A stretch of DNA of 64,000 nucleotides from a virus. The position numbers were made by a program, and so were the translations under genes. The notes under the pieces were generated by a model. The model was not told where the DNA came from, did no database searches, and worked only from the letters and a program-made list of their open reading frames with translations. This document shows, in pieces, positions 1 through 6,252 of this stretch. The stretch is taken from positions 1 through 64,000 of IMG/VR virus record IMGVR_UViG_3300034063_000546; one strand, written 5' to 3'. Within the stretch, counting starts at the first letter, position 1. Every line of letters begins with the position of its first letter.

Positions 1-350
1 ATAAATGTTAGTTGTTCTTTAGTAAGAATCCTCAAAGCTTGTTTTGCCTTTTCATTACTAAAACCATAGTAACGTTTAACATAATCAAGGTCTTTGATTT
101 TATCTTGTCGGAGCCAGGGAGAAAATCTCTTCTTTTTCCTCAGACTATTTATAAAAAAGTCATATTGAAGTTTCTTTGGGAGGAAATGATAGCGATTCAT
201 TTCATTCGCAAACAGAACGCAATCAAGATGACCTGATAGACAACGATTGATAATATAAGGAGCATATTCCTTTTCAAGAGAGGGGTCTTCGTCAATCAGG
301 TGTTGCTTCGTCTGATTAATAGAGTTTAACCAGTCCTTCAATTCAGTCAT
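1..350 (-). CDS. gp62: Sliding clamp loader small subunit gp62 (partial, C terminus beyond window)
   Basis: Small subunit of the T4-type clamp loader. With gp44 it opens and loads the gp45 ring at primer-template ends. The reading frame starts at an ATG at 350-348 and stays open to base 1, giving the first 116 residues. The N-terminal part resembles T4 gp62: an early Tyr-Ile-Ile-Asn-Arg stretch, then HLDCVLFANEMNRY, then LPKKLQYDFF. The start lies inside the end of the methylase gene (8-base overlap), which suggests translational coupling. In T4, 62 directly follows 44; here three genes lie between them. T4 gp62 is about 187 residues, so roughly 70 residues are missing. Recognition is from motif similarity, without an alignment. 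Confidence 0.85.
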   Translation of the reverse strand, partial: MTELKDWLNSINQTKQHLIDEDPSLEKEYAPYIINRCLSGHLDCVLFANEMNRYHFLPKKLQYDFFINSLRKKKRFSPWLRQDKIKDLDYVKRYYGFSNEKAKQALRILTKEQLTF

Positions 351-1245
351 TAATTAAACCTTCTTTTTTTAATTTATCATATTTGTAGCAACCAGCAAAA
401 CTAAACTGAATTTTTGGACCTTCAGTATAATTAGATAACAAAAGTTCTTTACGTTGTTTTTGCTCACGCATATATTCACCAACAGAACGCATCGTATAAG
501 TTAGATCAAACTCAGCAGCGTTCCAGTTTGTAAATCTATCTTTTACGAGTTGGTCAGAATTATAACTAATCAACTGATCCATATCGTTAGCATCACAATC
601 AGCAGCAAACTTATCGTGATCAAATCCTTTGTGCATTGATCCCTTACGCCCGTAGAGATTATCCTTAATGTCATAAGGAGGATCGAGATACATAAAAGCA
701 TCTTTATTTCCATCCATCAGATAATCATACGAATAATTAGTTATACGCCAATGTTCAATCAGTTTAGAATACGCAGGCAGTTTTTCGATACCCCGCAAAC
801 TGAAGTTGGAAATGGAGGCTTGTTGAGAAAATGATGAACTCTCCGTGAGACCACTGAAAGAGCACTTATTGACAATATAGAAAGCCACAGCACGATCAAT
901 GCTAGGCAAACTTTGGTCATTGATTTGCTCCTTTGCTTTAAGAAAAAGTTCCTTTGCTAGTTCTGGTGTATTGTTTCTCAGTTTAAGTTCTTCCAGTTTA
1001 TTTTTAAGATCATTTCCAAAAATCTGGAGTTGTTGCCAGAAATTTACAAGAGGTTCATACAAATCATTCACCCAAATATCTAGGTTGGGATATTTCTTAG
1101 TGATATAAATTGCAACACTTCCTCCGCCAAGAAATGGTTCTCGGAACTCAGCATAGTTGCGAAGATCTGGAAAGTAAGGTCCCATCTTTTCACAAGCACG
1201 GGACTTACCTCCAGGATACCTCAAGGGTGTTTTAAGAGACTTCAT
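343..1245 (-). CDS. dam: DNA adenine N6-methyltransferase, D12 (Dam) class
   Basis: SAM-dependent N6-adenine DNA methyltransferase, 300 residues. The N-terminal SAM-binding motif PLRYPGGKSR is at residues 7-16, the FLGGGSV loop at 38-44 and the catalytic DPPY at 188-191, in the order of the D12/Dam class. Likely roles are protection of phage DNA against host restriction, or marking of phage DNA; the recognition sequence cannot be read from the protein. It lies inside the clamp-loader cluster, overlaps the upstream 69-residue gene by 14 bases and overlaps the gp62 start, so it is probably co-transcribed with replication genes. Size and motifs are complete, with no sign of decay. Confidence 0.9.
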   Translation of the reverse strand: MKSLKTPLRYPGGKSRACEKMGPYFPDLRNYAEFREPFLGGGSVAIYITKKYPNLDIWVNDLYEPLVNFWQQLQIFGNDLKNKLEELKLRNNTPELAKELFLKAKEQINDQSLPSIDRAVAFYIVNKCSFSGLTESSSFSQQASISNFSLRGIEKLPAYSKLIEHWRITNYSYDYLMDGNKDAFMYLDPPYDIKDNLYGRKGSMHKGFDHDKFAADCDANDMDQLISYNSDQLVKDRFTNWNAAEFDLTYTMRSVGEYMREQKQRKELLLSNYTEGPKIQFSFAGCYKYDKLKKEGLIND

Positions 1246-1441
1246 AATCTTTAGGATGATACTTCAAATACTCTCTAAAAGTGAGTTTCATTTCTTTCTG
1301 CGTCATGCCACAATGTTTTGCGGCAGCAGGAAGAGTCATTTTAGCACGAAAGAGACCTTCATTTGCCCCTCTCACATTTTCAGGGGTTGTTTTAACTGCA
1401 ACTTCCTTAAGGGATTTAATGTCAATTTTGAGCAGACCCAT
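1232..1441 (-). CDS. Small hypothetical protein, possible helix-turn-helix
   Basis: A 69-residue protein that I do not recognise. Its middle (AAAKHCGMTQKEMKLTFREY) reads like two short helices joined by a Gly-Met turn, as in small helix-turn-helix DNA-binding proteins, but the match is loose. The ATG start overlaps the end of the upstream gene by 20 bases, and its own 3' end overlaps dam by 14 bases, so it is part of the gp44-dam-gp62 transcript. A regulator of the neighbouring methylase is one possibility, by position only. Confidence 0.6.
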   Translation of the reverse strand: MGLLKIDIKSLKEVAVKTTPENVRGANEGLFRAKMTLPAAAKHCGMTQKEMKLTFREYLKYHPKDYEVS

Positions 1442-1676
1442 TTACACACCTCACAACAATTTCAGTATTTTTAGTTGCTTCTGCCATCTCACGATATCCA
1501 GTTCCAACATAGATTTGACCACCAACAACAGCAACGGCGCAAGCACCCCAGAAGATGTAATACCACTTGGACTTGACCTGATGTTGCTTTTTCAGTTCAT
1601 CGAGTTCTTCGTGAATATCTTGATGATGAAACCTTAATGGTTTTTGTATTAGTGCTTTGAGTTTCTTGTTTTTCAT
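1422..1676 (-). CDS. Small single-pass membrane protein, unknown function
   Basis: 84 residues. A basic N-terminal segment (residues 1-37, with a charged helical stretch HEELDELKKQ) is followed by one hydrophobic segment at about 38-57 (WYYIFWGACAVAVVGGQIYV) and a short polar tail. This is the layout of a single-span inner-membrane protein. The start ATG overlaps the gp44 stop (ATGA), so translation is probably coupled to the clamp loader. A membrane protein inside a replication operon is unusual; it might tether something to the membrane, but nothing in the sequence shows a partner. Confidence 0.6.
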   Translation of the reverse strand: MKNKKLKALIQKPLRFHHQDIHEELDELKKQHQVKSKWYYIFWGACAVAVVGGQIYVGTGYREMAEATKNTEIVVRCVNGSAQN

Positions 1677-2617
1677 TTAAACTCACACTCCACCATTACT
1701 TCGGTCAAGCAGGCAAGCATGTTTATTTCTTGGTCTGCGACAAATGCTCCTTGATACTGATACTTAGCGAGCACAAGAACAGCAGCAGGAATAGAAGCAG
1801 GAACCAGACTTTCGTAAAGAGAATCGTAAATACGACGGAGAAGTACAGTAGTATCATTGTCCAGATTACTGACGACCCACTTACGAACTTCAGAAAAGTT
1901 CTTTTCTTTAAGGTTTTTAACAAGTTCATTTACAGCAATATCCGAAAAAGCAGCAAGAATTCCACTATCAATTTTTCCACCTACCGCATATCTTTGGCAC
2001 TCGTTGAGGACTCGTCGCCAATCGGGGAAGTGCTTATTGATAAGTTCCGCAAGTACTCTTTGATCGAATTCGACGCCCTCCGCATCCAAGATATTTTGTA
2101 AACGCTTGAAGAAGGATCCTGCCAATGCGGTTTTTTCTTTTCCTTTGATGGAGAAGTCAATAACGGCACATCGGGAGTGGAGAGGTTCGATGATTTTATT
2201 TTTGTAGTTGCAGGTGAAGATGAATCGGCAGTTACCAGCAAACTCCTCAATAAACGCCCGTAGTAGGAGTTGTACGTCGTTTCCTGTGTTATCTGCTTCG
2301 TCAATGATGACGACTTTGTGTTTAGCATCTGACGAAAGCGAAACGGTCGAAGCGAAGTTCTTCGCATTGTTTCGGACAGTATCGAGGAATCTACCTTCGT
2401 CGGATCCATTGATGACATAAACATCTACTCCCAATTCATTGCAGAGTGCTTTTGCCACTGTGGTCTTACCAATACCAGGAGGACCAGCAAGAAGCATATT
2501 TGGAATTTCACCCTTATTTAGAAACTCCTGAAAGGTTTTCTTTGTAGTTTCAGGAAGAATACAATCTTCAATTGTTTTAGGGCGATATTTCTCTACCCAA
2601 ATAAAATCACTGTTCAT
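1673..2617 (-). CDS. gp44: Sliding clamp loader large subunit gp44 (AAA+ ATPase)
   Basis: ATPase subunit of the phage clamp loader, 314 residues (T4 gp44 is 319). Walker A GPPGIGKT is at residues 45-52, Walker B VVIIDEAD at about 102-109, and the SRC arginine-finger motif at 148-150, as in RFC and DnaX type loaders. The N terminus carries the family-typical WVEKYRPKTIEDC. With gp62 it loads gp45. Two bases separate its start from the end of the upstream gene. Identification is firm from motif order, length and neighbours gp45 and gp62. Confidence 0.96.
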   Translation of the reverse strand: MNSDFIWVEKYRPKTIEDCILPETTKKTFQEFLNKGEIPNMLLAGPPGIGKTTVAKALCNELGVDVYVINGSDEGRFLDTVRNNAKNFASTVSLSSDAKHKVVIIDEADNTGNDVQLLLRAFIEEFAGNCRFIFTCNYKNKIIEPLHSRCAVIDFSIKGKEKTALAGSFFKRLQNILDAEGVEFDQRVLAELINKHFPDWRRVLNECQRYAVGGKIDSGILAAFSDIAVNELVKNLKEKNFSEVRKWVVSNLDNDTTVLLRRIYDSLYESLVPASIPAAVLVLAKYQYQGAFVADQEINMLACLTEVMVECEFK

Positions 2618-2620
2618 AAT

Positions 2621-3133
2621 TTATACCCAATTAGGTTTTCGTTCAGGCATACGAAGATAATTAGATGCAACCCAAGGTTTGGATGCAATATACATCTTGT
2701 AAGCAGTAAAAGTGTCAATGCTTGTGTCAAGTTTATACTCATCTGGCATAGCACGGGCAAATGGAGTTACTTCTGTAATCTTTCCCTTAGGGAAAAGATA
2801 ATAAGCACCTAGAAGGGTATTATAGCACGAATGGATTTTCCCATAACGTACAGAATACTCATCACACAAGTTCATTCCCCACTTAATTAACCAATAGGCA
2901 TTATGGATACTATCCATTGCCCATTTGGTACAGGGATGATTACGAAACGCTCCTTTTTCTGTCTTGTATGGAGTGTTATCAGACTTATATAAATTGCCAT
3001 AATTGTGACCCCATTTGCTAGAGGCGACAATAGAAAGCATTTGACAGCATTCCAGCGGCATTTTGACAATATGTTTATCGGGAAGGTAGATAGCACTCTC
3101 AGCAGGCCAAGGAGAAGTTACAAAGATGTTCAT
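2621..3133 (-). CDS. Conserved phage protein, possible pyrimidine-dimer glycosylase-like family
   Basis: 170 residues from the ATG at 3133, which overlaps the upstream stop (TGATG); a longer frame would need a TTG start. The N-terminal half has a pattern D-K-H-I-V-K-M-P-L-E-C-C-Q-M-L, followed by FRNHPCTKWA and later NAYWLIKWGMNLCDEY and RYGKIHSC. These invariant-looking Lys, Glu, His, Trp and Glu positions resemble a widespread phage family sometimes annotated as pyrimidine dimer DNA glycosylase, which is compatible with a repair role beside replication genes. I cannot confirm the family without a profile search, so the function stays open. Confidence 0.65.
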   Translation of the reverse strand: MNIFVTSPWPAESAIYLPDKHIVKMPLECCQMLSIVASSKWGHNYGNLYKSDNTPYKTEKGAFRNHPCTKWAMDSIHNAYWLIKWGMNLCDEYSVRYGKIHSCYNTLLGAYYLFPKGKITEVTPFARAMPDEYKLDTSIDTFTAYKMYIASKPWVASNYLRMPERKPNWV

Positions 3134-3555
3134 CAGAAACAATATTTTTGAAGTACATACTTAACTTTGTCTGGTTTATCTTCCATCCAATATGCTTCAT
3201 GTTCCATTTGAGCAGAAGATGAAGATGTTTTCACAGAATTTCTGATATCTTGATATTTAAAGGATGGAAGGCTCATATTTTTTTTAGATATACCGAATGG
3301 TTTATATCCGTTACAAAGATGTGCTACATGAACTGCTTCATGATAAACCGTTTCGTTAATATAAAAGTCTAGGGCAAATCCACTTTTTTTAATATTATTG
3401 GTACATATGATAAACTTTTTTCCAAAGTCTGCATAACCAAAAATATTTTTGTTACTCCTACAATACCCAACATTTTCTTGGACAGAATATCTTGCCCGAT
3501 AAACTTTATTAAGTATATCTTGAGCTTGGGGAGTAAGATAGAGTAAAAATTCCAT
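3133..3555 (-). CDS. Small zincin-like protein (HExxH)
   Basis: 140 residues from the ATG at 3555, which overlaps the gp45 stop (TGATG). The central stretch NETVYHEAVHVAHLC contains HEAVH at residues 72-76, the zinc-binding and catalytic pattern of zincin metallopeptidases, with an extra His at 79. An acidic cluster MEHEAYWMED near residue 118 could supply the third ligand. Before the motif lies a beta-rich region; there is no signal peptide. This fits a minimal SprT/WLM-like metallopeptidase fold. It sits between the clamp gene and the glycosylase-like gene, so a role in processing DNA-bound proteins is conceivable, but that is inference. Confidence 0.65.
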   Translation of the reverse strand: MEFLLYLTPQAQDILNKVYRARYSVQENVGYCRSNKNIFGYADFGKKFIICTNNIKKSGFALDFYINETVYHEAVHVAHLCNGYKPFGISKKNMSLPSFKYQDIRNSVKTSSSSAQMEHEAYWMEDKPDKVKYVLQKYCF

Positions 3556-4241
3556 CAACCAAAGGTCGAATCTGGTTCCAGAGCAATATAATACTTCAGA
3601 TTGTACTTGGTATTTGTAAATTGTGACAGAAGTTTAGAAGACACAACCACATCGTAAGCACCAGGAATGATCTTGATATTTTCTACCTTGAAGTTGAATA
3701 CAAACTCAGAGTCAGTTTCACCAACAACAATAGCGTATTCATTAGAAGTGTCATTCTTCTTATCACGAACCACCAGTTTGATGACACCATTCTCACCAAC
3801 CGCAGAAAGATCGGGGAGTTGATACACTGCTGCTGCCTTGACAAGTTTCTCCAGAGAAGCACTATCCAGTTGGAAGCACACATCAGTTGAAGGTAGTTGA
3901 ATTGCCTTATCGGGAGGAGAAATAATCACATTGGGGTCAGCATAGAAATACTTCACCCGACGCTTGCCTTCTTTGATGCTCAAATATGACTCTTCAGTAA
4001 AGTCTAGATCAGGGTCTTGATGAAGACCCAAACCATTCAAAAACTGGTTCAGATCATAGATGGCAAAGTCACGAGGAAACTCTTCATTGATATCCGCTTC
4101 AGCGAGAATATTTTTTGCCACAGAGATAGTGCGAAGTTGATTACCCTGCTTCACAAGAATTGAGTTGTTGATGCCAGCAAAGTTCTTGAGAAGAGCAAGG
4201 GTGTTGTCAGAGAGTTTCATAGTTTTGTTTGGGAGTTTCAT
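3555..4241 (-). CDS. gp45: Sliding clamp gp45 (DNA polymerase processivity factor, late transcription coactivator)
   Basis: Trimeric sliding clamp of the T4 replisome, which in T4 also activates gp55-dependent late promoters. The frame from ATG 4241 gives 228 residues (T4: 228). Family features are the N-terminal LALLKNFAGIN, a central AIYDLNQFL and the C-terminal ALEPDSTFG, matching T4 gp45's ALEADSTHDF end. There are two in-frame ATGs 21 bases apart (4241 and 4220). The second aligns with the T4 start, and the first seven codons look like a tandem copy of the next seven. The preceding gene stops at 4244. Which ATG is used cannot be decided here. Confidence 0.95.
   Translation of the reverse strand: MKLPNKTMKLSDNTLALLKNFAGINNSILVKQGNQLRTISVAKNILAEADINEEFPRDFAIYDLNQFLNGLGLHQDPDLDFTEESYLSIKEGKRRVKYFYADPNVIISPPDKAIQLPSTDVCFQLDSASLEKLVKAAAVYQLPDLSAVGENGVIKLVVRDKKNDTSNEYAIVVGETDSEFVFNFKVENIKIIPGAYDVVVSSKLLSQFTNTKYNLKYYIALEPDSTFG
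4200..4241 (-). repeat. gp45: Tandem 21-bp duplication at the gp45 start codon
   Basis: The first two heptads of gp45 read MKLPNKT and MKLSDNT. At DNA level each 21-base unit begins with the same nine bases, ATGAAACTC, and about 16 of 21 positions agree. The result is two in-frame start codons in tandem, both without a clear Shine-Dalgarno sequence. Confidence 0.7.
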
Positions 4242-4243
4242 AA

Positions 4244-4654
4244 TCAACGGAATTCGGTAAGTCCATTATCTTTGCGAGAATAATGACCATCAAAGTGAAG
4301 CAGGAGCATAGCATAGTGAATCACTTTCAGAAGGTCACGCTTATTGCGTCCATCTTTATCACCATAGCGACTGCCATACTTGAGGATGTTTGCCTGACAA
4401 AATCCAGCGGCAAGTTTCTTCGCTGCCATCAAGTCAATAGTTTGAATATCGTTGTAACCATCTTCATCTCCACAGTAATGACCGTGATAGGTGCTGGTTA
4501 CATAATCTTCAACGTCTTTGAGAATCTTATCTTCGTTGTATTTCCAGAGATGATTTTTAGGTTCAGTCATAACAGGTGTTTTTTCAATTACAATTTTATC
4601 ATCACTATTCAATGCCATAGTGAATTGGTATTCGGAATAAGGATACTCATCCAT
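4244..4654 (-). CDS. DUF3310-like (nucleotide kinase-type) small protein
   Basis: 136 residues. The C-terminal half contains the pattern IDLMAAKKLAAGFCQANILK followed by YGSRYGDKDGRNKRDLLKVI and HYAMLLLHFD. This resembles the DUF3310 family of small phage proteins, usually written as F-x-x-G-N-x-x-K-Y-x-x-R-x-x-x-K-G-x-x-x-x-D-L-x-K-A-x-x-Y. Such proteins are often found beside replication genes and have been loosely called nucleotide kinases without firm proof. The N-terminal 45 residues are poorly conserved looking, and a second Met at about residue 29 could be an alternative start. It is the first gene after the promoter at 4689-4717 and leads the gp45 cluster. Confidence 0.65.
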   Translation of the reverse strand: MDEYPYSEYQFTMALNSDDKIVIEKTPVMTEPKNHLWKYNEDKILKDVEDYVTSTYHGHYCGDEDGYNDIQTIDLMAAKKLAAGFCQANILKYGSRYGDKDGRNKRDLLKVIHYAMLLLHFDGHYSRKDNGLTEFR

Positions 4655-4660
4655 AATAAA

Positions 4661-4687
4661 GGGGAAGGGTCATAATTTACCTTCCCC
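4661..4687 (-). terminator. GC-rich hairpin after cobS, overlapping a promoter start region
   Basis: On the minus strand an 8-bp perfect stem GGGGAAGG / CCTTCCCC with an 11-base loop is followed by TTTATTATGG. It lies 7 bases past the cobS-like stop. The T tract is weak, so it may act as a leaky terminator or as a structure that covers the start region of the next gene (ATG at 4654). Confidence 0.55.
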
Positions 4688-4688
4688 A

Positions 4689-4717
4689 ATTATATCAGAA
4701 AGGAGCGTCAGGTGCAA
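4689..4717 (-). promoter_or_regulatory. Putative host sigma-70 extended -10 promoter for the gp45 cluster
   Basis: On the minus strand TTGCAC is followed by 17 bases and then TATAAT, with TGA just before the -10, giving the extended form TGnTATAAT. The -10 hexamer starts right after the cobS-like stop codon. The -35 match is weak (only TTG agrees with consensus). The predicted start of transcription, near 4682, lies inside the hairpin at 4661-4687. Confidence 0.5.
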
Positions 4718-5810
4718 CCTGTTCATCAGTGGGCATCTTGAAATCAGCATCCACTTTATCATACAGTTCCAGGAAGGACTGTTTGGTCTCATCGTCGAAA
4801 CGATTCACACACACTTGGATTGCCTTTGCCTTGTCTTGGAAGATGCTGTAAGCACGGATGATATGAACCAGACGGCGGGTGCTGATAATTTCCTCAATGC
4901 CACCATCGTAGAAGGTCTTGCGGATGATGTCTGCCCAATCAACCAGGCGCTTACAGAAGTCACGGTCTTCCACACCAAGGTCCAGAGCGATGCCTTCCAG
5001 AATCTTCTGTTCGGTAGCAGGAGCAGGATAGGACTGCTCAAAGGTCACAGGGAACCGCTCCAGGAACGCCTCATTGAGCACATTGGTGCCGATGAAGCGA
5101 CCGTCATCAGAACCCTTACCCTTGGTGTTTGCAGTGGCGAACACATTGAAACCAGCAGCAGGTTTCACGAAGCGACCAATCTTCTTCAGGAAAACACCTT
5201 TACCTTCAAGGACAGATTGCAGACACAGAATCTTGTTAGAAGCGAGGTCAATCTCATCCAGCAGAAGGATTGCACCACGCTCCAGTGCCTCAATCACAGG
5301 ACCATTGTGCCAGACCGTCTCACCATTAACTAGACGGAAACCACCAATCAGGTCATCCTCATCAGTCTCAATGGTGATATTCACACGAATCAATTCACGC
5401 TTGAGTTGGGAACACGCTTGTTCCACACTGAACGTTTTACCGTTACCCGACAGACCCGTAATGAACGTAGGGTAAAAGAGACGGGACTGAATAATTTTTT
5501 TAATATCGTTAAAGTTACCAAACTTGACGAAGGTATCATCTTTATCAGGAATAAGGTTTTGTTCAGCAGCAGGAAGAACAGCAGGAGCACTGAAAGAACG
5601 CTCAATCTCTTCCACACGTTCTTGAGTCACTTCCAGGTTCCAACGACCACGACCAGTCTTGTAGTTTTCCAGGCGGCGGGTCACAGTCTGAATATTCAGA
5701 CCACGAGAGGCACAGAAACCCTTGAGGTCACCAGAAGTAATTTCAGAACCATACAGTTCTTTGATGGACTCAATCAGTTGGGCGTCATTCACGGCAGACT
5801 TGCGAGGCAT
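4695..5810 (-). CDS. cobS: CobS-like AAA+ ATPase (MoxR/cobaltochelatase-type)
   Basis: 371-residue AAA+ ATPase annotated as cobS in cyanophages. Residues 1-60 form a small basic N-terminal domain. Walker A GLSGNGKT is at 119-126, Walker B ILLLDEID at 181-188, and sensor-like VFATANTKGKGSDD follows. Family knowledge: CobS is the ATPase of cobaltochelatase and works with a CobT-type VWA partner; MoxR ATPases likewise pair with VWA proteins to remodel targets. The next gene upstream (6251-8404) is exactly such a VWA protein. A CobN-like chelatase subunit is absent here, so cobalamin synthesis is only one possible role; protein remodelling is the other. Own promoter candidate at 5843 and terminator-like hairpin after the stop. 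Confidence 0.85.
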   Translation of the reverse strand: MPRKSAVNDAQLIESIKELYGSEITSGDLKGFCASRGLNIQTVTRRLENYKTGRGRWNLEVTQERVEEIERSFSAPAVLPAAEQNLIPDKDDTFVKFGNFNDIKKIIQSRLFYPTFITGLSGNGKTFSVEQACSQLKRELIRVNITIETDEDDLIGGFRLVNGETVWHNGPVIEALERGAILLLDEIDLASNKILCLQSVLEGKGVFLKKIGRFVKPAAGFNVFATANTKGKGSDDGRFIGTNVLNEAFLERFPVTFEQSYPAPATEQKILEGIALDLGVEDRDFCKRLVDWADIIRKTFYDGGIEEIISTRRLVHIIRAYSIFQDKAKAIQVCVNRFDDETKQSFLELYDKVDADFKMPTDEQVAPDAPF

Positions 5811-5842
5811 GGTGTAGTTAGGTGTGTTTTTTAACTGAAGTT

Positions 5843-5848
5843 ATTATA
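5843..5848 (-). promoter_or_regulatory. Putative -10 element upstream of cobS-like gene
   Basis: TATAAT on the minus strand, 4 bases beyond the T tract of the terminator at 5853-5877 and 32 bases before the cobS-like ATG. No good -35 hexamer at 16-18 bp, so it would be a -10-driven promoter of the kind cyanobacterial RNA polymerase also accepts. Confidence 0.4.
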
Positions 5849-5852
5849 CAAG

Positions 5853-5877
5853 AAAAAAAGGGGCAACTGAGTGCCCC
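5853..5877 (-). terminator. Intrinsic terminator after the 62-residue gene
   Basis: Minus-strand GGGGCA-CTCAGT-TGCCCC followed by seven T: a 6-bp GC-rich stem, 6-base loop and clean U tract. It begins 11 bases after the stop of the upstream gene. Confidence 0.85.
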
Positions 5878-5888
5878 ATGTGACAGTT

Positions 5889-6077
5889 TTAGAACTGGAC
5901 CTGTTGGTTTCGCAACTCATTCAAATAATCTTCACTCGCAATATGAGGAGTGTATCCAGGATAAAATTGCTTAACGATAGAACCAATGCCCATCGCAGTG
6001 ATTGCACTATCACACTTTACCCAAACTTCTTTAGTATCGTATTTAACGACGTGTTCAAATGGGAATTTAGATTTCAT
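5889..6077 (-). CDS. Small hypothetical protein
   Basis: 62 residues; not recognised. It has a beta-like N-terminal stretch (FEHVVKYDTKEVWVKCDSAI) and a polar C terminus. The start ATG overlaps the stop of the 48-residue gene (ATGA), and a strong terminator follows. It lies between the VWA protein and the CobS-like ATPase, so it may belong functionally with that pair; this rests on position only. Confidence 0.6.
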   Translation of the reverse strand: MKSKFPFEHVVKYDTKEVWVKCDSAITAMGIGSIVKQFYPGYTPHIASEDYLNELRNQQVQF

Positions 6078-6220
6078 TTTGCTTTCTTTTTGGATTTTTT
6101 ATTCGATGTTGATTTTTTATCACTGTCCATTTTTACTTCTGGAGCAGGAGAAGTTACTGGAGTAGGATCTGCAGGAGTAGGTGCTTCTGGTTCTTGAAAT
6201 AAGTCTGTGAATCTACTCAT
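6074..6220 (-). CDS. 48-residue Pro/Lys-rich protein
   Basis: An ORF that runs ATG at 6220 to TGA at 6074, 48 residues. The N terminus MSRFTDLFQEPEAPTPADP is acidic and proline-rich; the C terminus is a lysine/serine block (KKSTSNKKSKKKAK). The stop overlaps the next start (ATGA), which supports translation. It is unstructured-looking, perhaps a flexible adaptor. It has an octamer GATAAATA 24 bases upstream, so it could be expressed late together with the following 62-residue gene. Confidence 0.6.
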   Translation of the reverse strand: MSRFTDLFQEPEAPTPADPTPVTSPAPEVKMDSDKKSTSNKKSKKKAK

Positions 6221-6244
6221 TGCCTTTATTGAGTTCTATAAAAA

Positions 6245-6252
6245 TATTTATC
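6245..6252 (-). promoter_or_regulatory. Late-promoter-like octamer GATAAATA
   Basis: One mismatch from TATAAATA, 24 bases before the ATG of the 48-residue gene, overlapping the stop codon of the VWA gene. Spacing agrees with other late promoters in the window. Confidence 0.35.

Noticed and set aside
4695-5810. Calling the CobS-like gene a cobalamin biosynthesis enzyme outright
   Set aside because: AAA+ plus VWA pairs also serve in MoxR systems; without a CobN partner the reaction cannot be inferred from sequence.
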